Part shown: positions 61,736-64,000 of the stretch, in pieces
How positions within the stretch are numbered: the first letter of the stretch is position 1
Layout: every line of letters starts with the position of its first letter
Assembly (NCBI RefSeq): GCF_036288925.1
Contig: NZ_CP127167.1
Span: 1,860,001 to 1,924,000, forward strand
DNA: 64,000 nt
Direction: 5' to 3'
Source of the DNA: Haemophilus parainfluenzae
GTDB taxonomy: Bacteria > Pseudomonadota > Gammaproteobacteria > Enterobacterales > Pasteurellaceae
Translations under genes and position numbers: made by a program
Notes under the pieces: generated by a model
The model's database searches: none
The model's input: the letters and a program-made list of their open reading frames with translations, nothing else
What the model was told of the DNA's origin: nothing

Positions 61736-61773
61736 AAAAAATCAGGGATTAAATACTTAATCCCTGATTTTTT
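61736..61773. terminator. Bidirectional terminator between zapG and lolE
   Basis: A long stem pairs AAAAATCAGGGATTAA (from about 61736) with TTAATCCCTGATTTTT (ending 61772). It ends with T-runs both ways, between convergent genes. Confidence 0.9.
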
Positions 61774-61774
61774 A

Positions 61775-63025
61775 TTAATGATTACTCAACACTTGAGCCG
61801 GTTGTAATTTTACTGCCCTACTGGCTGGATAAAGACTCGCGAGTAAACTCAATACCAATGCCGCCACGAGAACTAATACAACATCGAACCAATGTAATTC
61901 ACTTGGTAAGAAATCAACGAAATAGATGCCATCTGATAACAGTTTTTTACCGAGTAATGTTTCGATGCCTTGAATAATCGGCGTGAGATTCAATGCGAGT
62001 ACAACACCTAACACAATACCAATCAAACATCCTTTCATCCCTGCAAGTAAACCATACCAAATAAAGATTTGTTTAATAAATCCATTATTCGCCCCTAGTG
62101 TTCGCATAATCGCAATATCACCTTGCTTGTCTTTTACCGCCATAATTAAGGTAGAAACGATATTAAAACACGCCACCCCAATTACAAGCACCATCGCGAT
62201 ATACATCACCGTACGAATAAGCTGAATATCTCGATACATATAGCCAAATTTTGCCACCCAGTTTTGAATATAAAGCAGTTGCGGATAATCATTCAGCATC
62301 GAATAATCCATTTCTTGTACTTTAAATGGATCATCCACTTTCAATTCAACACCGGTAATTTGATCTTCACGATATCCCATTAATTCCTGTGCTTGAGGCA
62401 GGGAGAGTAAAGCATAACTGTGGTCTAACTGACCATCTAAACGTAAAATAGCGGTCACTTGAACACGCTCACGATTAGGCTGAGCCATTTGATCTTCACC
62501 ATTCGGTTGAGAAATCAATAACGACACCCAATCGCCTGCTTTAACATCTAGCTCTTTGGCAATACCAGAGCCCAGCACCAATCCACCTTCTTCTGCGAAT
62601 TTCTGCCAGCCATCACCTTCCACAAACTTACCAAGAGAACTCACTTGATCTTCAGCTTGTTTATCGACCCCTTTCACTTGAACGACTTTAAGTTTATTGC
62701 CATTTTCGACTAAGGCAGTAAAACTCACAAAAGGTGAAAGTGCGGTAATTTTTTTGTTTGTTTTTAGACGTTCCGCAAGGTTCTGCCAATGGTTTAATGT
62801 GCTCTCATTGCCCTGTGGGTTTAATGTGATTTCCGCATGTGGTACGACTGCCAAAATACGTGAATTCAGTTCACGCTCAAAGCCATTCATGGCACTTAAC
62901 CCCACGATCAACACCGCCACGCCAAGAGCTATACCGATAGCAGAGAATTTTGAAATTAACGCCACCAACGGATTCTTTTGCTTACCCCGTTGATAACGCC
63001 AACTAATGAAAAAAGGCGTATTCAT
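61775..63025 (-). CDS. lolE: Lipoprotein-releasing ABC transporter permease LolE
   Basis: A 416-residue FtsX-like permease that releases outer-membrane lipoproteins from the inner membrane. Four membrane segments: one at the N-terminus (ISKFSAIGIALGVAVLIVGLSAMNGFERELN) and three C-terminal (about 270-300, 325-355, 380-400; ending YPASRAVKLQPAQVL), with a large periplasmic domain between. The start at 63025 forms a TAATG overlap with lolD; an upstream in-frame start at 63067 would run into lolD. Order lolC-lolD-lolE supports the E assignment. Confidence 0.93.
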   Translation of the reverse strand: MNTPFFISWRYQRGKQKNPLVALISKFSAIGIALGVAVLIVGLSAMNGFERELNSRILAVVPHAEITLNPQGNESTLNHWQNLAERLKTNKKITALSPFVSFTALVENGNKLKVVQVKGVDKQAEDQVSSLGKFVEGDGWQKFAEEGGLVLGSGIAKELDVKAGDWVSLLISQPNGEDQMAQPNRERVQVTAILRLDGQLDHSYALLSLPQAQELMGYREDQITGVELKVDDPFKVQEMDYSMLNDYPQLLYIQNWVAKFGYMYRDIQLIRTVMYIAMVLVIGVACFNIVSTLIMAVKDKQGDIAIMRTLGANNGFIKQIFIWYGLLAGMKGCLIGIVLGVVLALNLTPIIQGIETLLGKKLLSDGIYFVDFLPSELHWFDVVLVLVAALVLSLLASLYPASRAVKLQPAQVLSNH

Positions 63026-63708
63026 TATGCACCTTCCTTCAAAATTCCGTCTTGCATGGTTAAGCAACGAGACAGTTTTTGCGCTAATGACATATCATGT
63101 GTAACCAATAAAAACGCAATGTTTTGTTCCGCATTCAAGGTTTGAATCAACTCAAAAATACTTTCTGTGGTTTTATGATCTAAGTTACCTGTTGGTTCAT
63201 CAGCCAAGACAAGAGCAGGGTTATTCACCAATGCACGAGCAATCGCAACACGTTGACGTTCACCGCCAGAAAGTGCAGATGGACGATGAGTAATACGATG
63301 ACTTAAGCCTACTGCGCCTAATATTTTTTCAGCACGATCTTTTGCTTCTGTTTTATTCTGACGACCAATTAACATCGGCATCATCACATTTTCCAATGCG
63401 GTAAAATCTGCCATTAAATGGTGAAATTGATACACGAAACCGAGATTTTGATTACGCAATTTAGCCAATTCACTTTCAGACGCTTTTTGCAAAGATTGCC
63501 CTTTAATAAACACTTCCCCACTACTTGGCTGATCTAAACCGCCTAAGGTGTGTAATAAAGTACTTTTTCCCGAACCAGAGCTTCCCACAATCGCCACTAA
63601 TTCTTGTGGTTTCATGGCAAAGCTCACGCCTTTTAATACTTGGGTTTGGTTCTCGCCTTCTTGGTAAAATTTATTAATATTTTGGCATTCTAATAAGTAG
63701 TTATTCAT
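63025..63708 (-). CDS. lolD: Lipoprotein-releasing ABC transporter ATPase LolD
   Basis: A 227-residue ATPase of the LolCDE complex. Walker [17 protein letters not shown] near residue 40, the LolD-specific [25 protein letters not shown], signature [19 protein letters not shown] and Walker [13 protein letters not shown] are intact. It begins three bases after the lolC stop and ends in a one-base overlap with lolE. Confidence 0.97.
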   Translation of the reverse strand: MNNYLLECQNINKFYQEGENQTQVLKGVSFAMKPQELVAIVGSSGSGKSTLLHTLGGLDQPSSGEVFIKGQSLQKASESELAKLRNQNLGFVYQFHHLMADFTALENVMMPMLIGRQNKTEAKDRAEKILGAVGLSHRITHRPSALSGGERQRVAIARALVNNPALVLADEPTGNLDHKTTESIFELIQTLNAEQNIAFLLVTHDMSLAQKLSRCLTMQDGILKEGA

Positions 63709-63711
63709 ATT

Positions 63712-64000
63712 TTACTCATAACGTAATGCTTCCGCCGGCTCAGTTTTCGCCGCACGATAAGCTGGGTAAATGGTTGATAATAAGGATAATAATAGAGAAA
63801 AGGCAATCACAACAATGACTTGCACTGGCTCAATGGATGTTGGCAAGAAAACACCGTTCGGATTGACCGCACTTAAAATTGCCCCAAGGTTTAAGGTGAT
63901 TAATACGCCCAGTACAGCACCAATCAATGTACCCACTAGCCCAACCAATAAACCTTGATAAATAAAGATAGAACGCACTTGTGATTTAGTCACACCTTGT
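63712..64000 (-). CDS. lolC: Lipoprotein-releasing ABC transporter permease LolC, C-terminal part (runs off the right edge)
   Basis: The last ~96 residues of a LolC/FtsX-type permease. They include the cytoplasmic coupling region (QGVTKSQVRSIFIYQGLLVGLVG), two membrane segments and the family ending LSTIYPAYRAAKTEPAEALRYE. The frame stays open to base 64000, so the start is outside the window; the GTG at 63991-63993 is not a start. First gene of lolCDE. Confidence 0.93.
   Translation of the reverse strand, partial: QGVTKSQVRSIFIYQGLLVGLVGTLIGAVLGVLITLNLGAILSAVNPNGVFLPTSIEPVQVIVVIAFSLLLSLLSTIYPAYRAAKTEPAEALRYE

Overview
The window comes from a Haemophilus-type member of the Pasteurellaceae. 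Copies of the 9-base uptake signal AAGTGCGGT (or its complement) are scattered through it. The housekeeping genes (metG, mrp, tehB, dapD, argS, sspAB, rplM-rpsI, sapABCDF, lysC, purA, ilvIH, fabB, mnmC, lolCDE) read as close Haemophilus homologues, and the DNA is AT-rich. A full capsule locus (bexDCBA, a serotype-type central block, hcsAB) next to sodC fits an encapsulated strain such as H. parainfluenzae or a relative. The species cannot be fixed from this window alone.

Layout. 1-2486 is the 3' part of a very large repetitive secreted adhesin: Ala-Asp dipeptide repeats, three near-identical 107-residue Ig-like repeats and an RTX-like C-terminus. 2729-5860 encodes a 1043-residue MurF-like ligase with a large extra N-terminal domain. 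6135-18384 is housekeeping: mrp, metG, tehB, dapD, lipoproteins, yecM, argS, sspB-sspA, rpsI-rplM, metF. 18522-19592 is ycjF. 19774-21505 is a small operon of a secreted transglutaminase-like protein with MerT-like and MerP-like proteins. 21596-22159 is sodC, with all metal-ligand motifs present.

Capsule locus, 22296-36969. bexDCBA (minus strand) is the export machine. The central block (plus strand, 26443-33651, visibly more AT-rich and without an intact uptake signal) encodes a Stealth-family sugar-phosphate transferase, a GT2 + TagF-like polymerase whose C-terminal part is broken by three homopolymer frameshifts, an Asp2-like Ser/His hydrolase or acyltransferase, and a hexapeptide-repeat acetyltransferase. 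The last two share a homologous domain. hcsA-hcsB make the lipid-linked Kdo anchor. Together they predict a phosphodiester-linked, teichoic-acid-like, probably O-acetylated capsule.

36966-64000 returns to housekeeping: ycjX, the sapABCDF peptide-uptake operon, a BASS-family transporter, sppA, a nitroreductase, metX with tandem MetJ boxes, a SanA-like protein, lysC, purA, a DUF484 protein, ilvIH, fabB with a FadR-like site, mnmC, a Sel1-repeat protein, a YwiC-like membrane protein, a RidA-family protein, zapG/yhcB and lolE-lolD-lolC (lolC runs off the right edge). ycjX and ycjF, usually adjacent, lie on the same strand on either side of the capsule/sodC/transglutaminase block, as if this block had been inserted between them. 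No tRNA, rRNA, CRISPR array or intact insertion sequence was seen.
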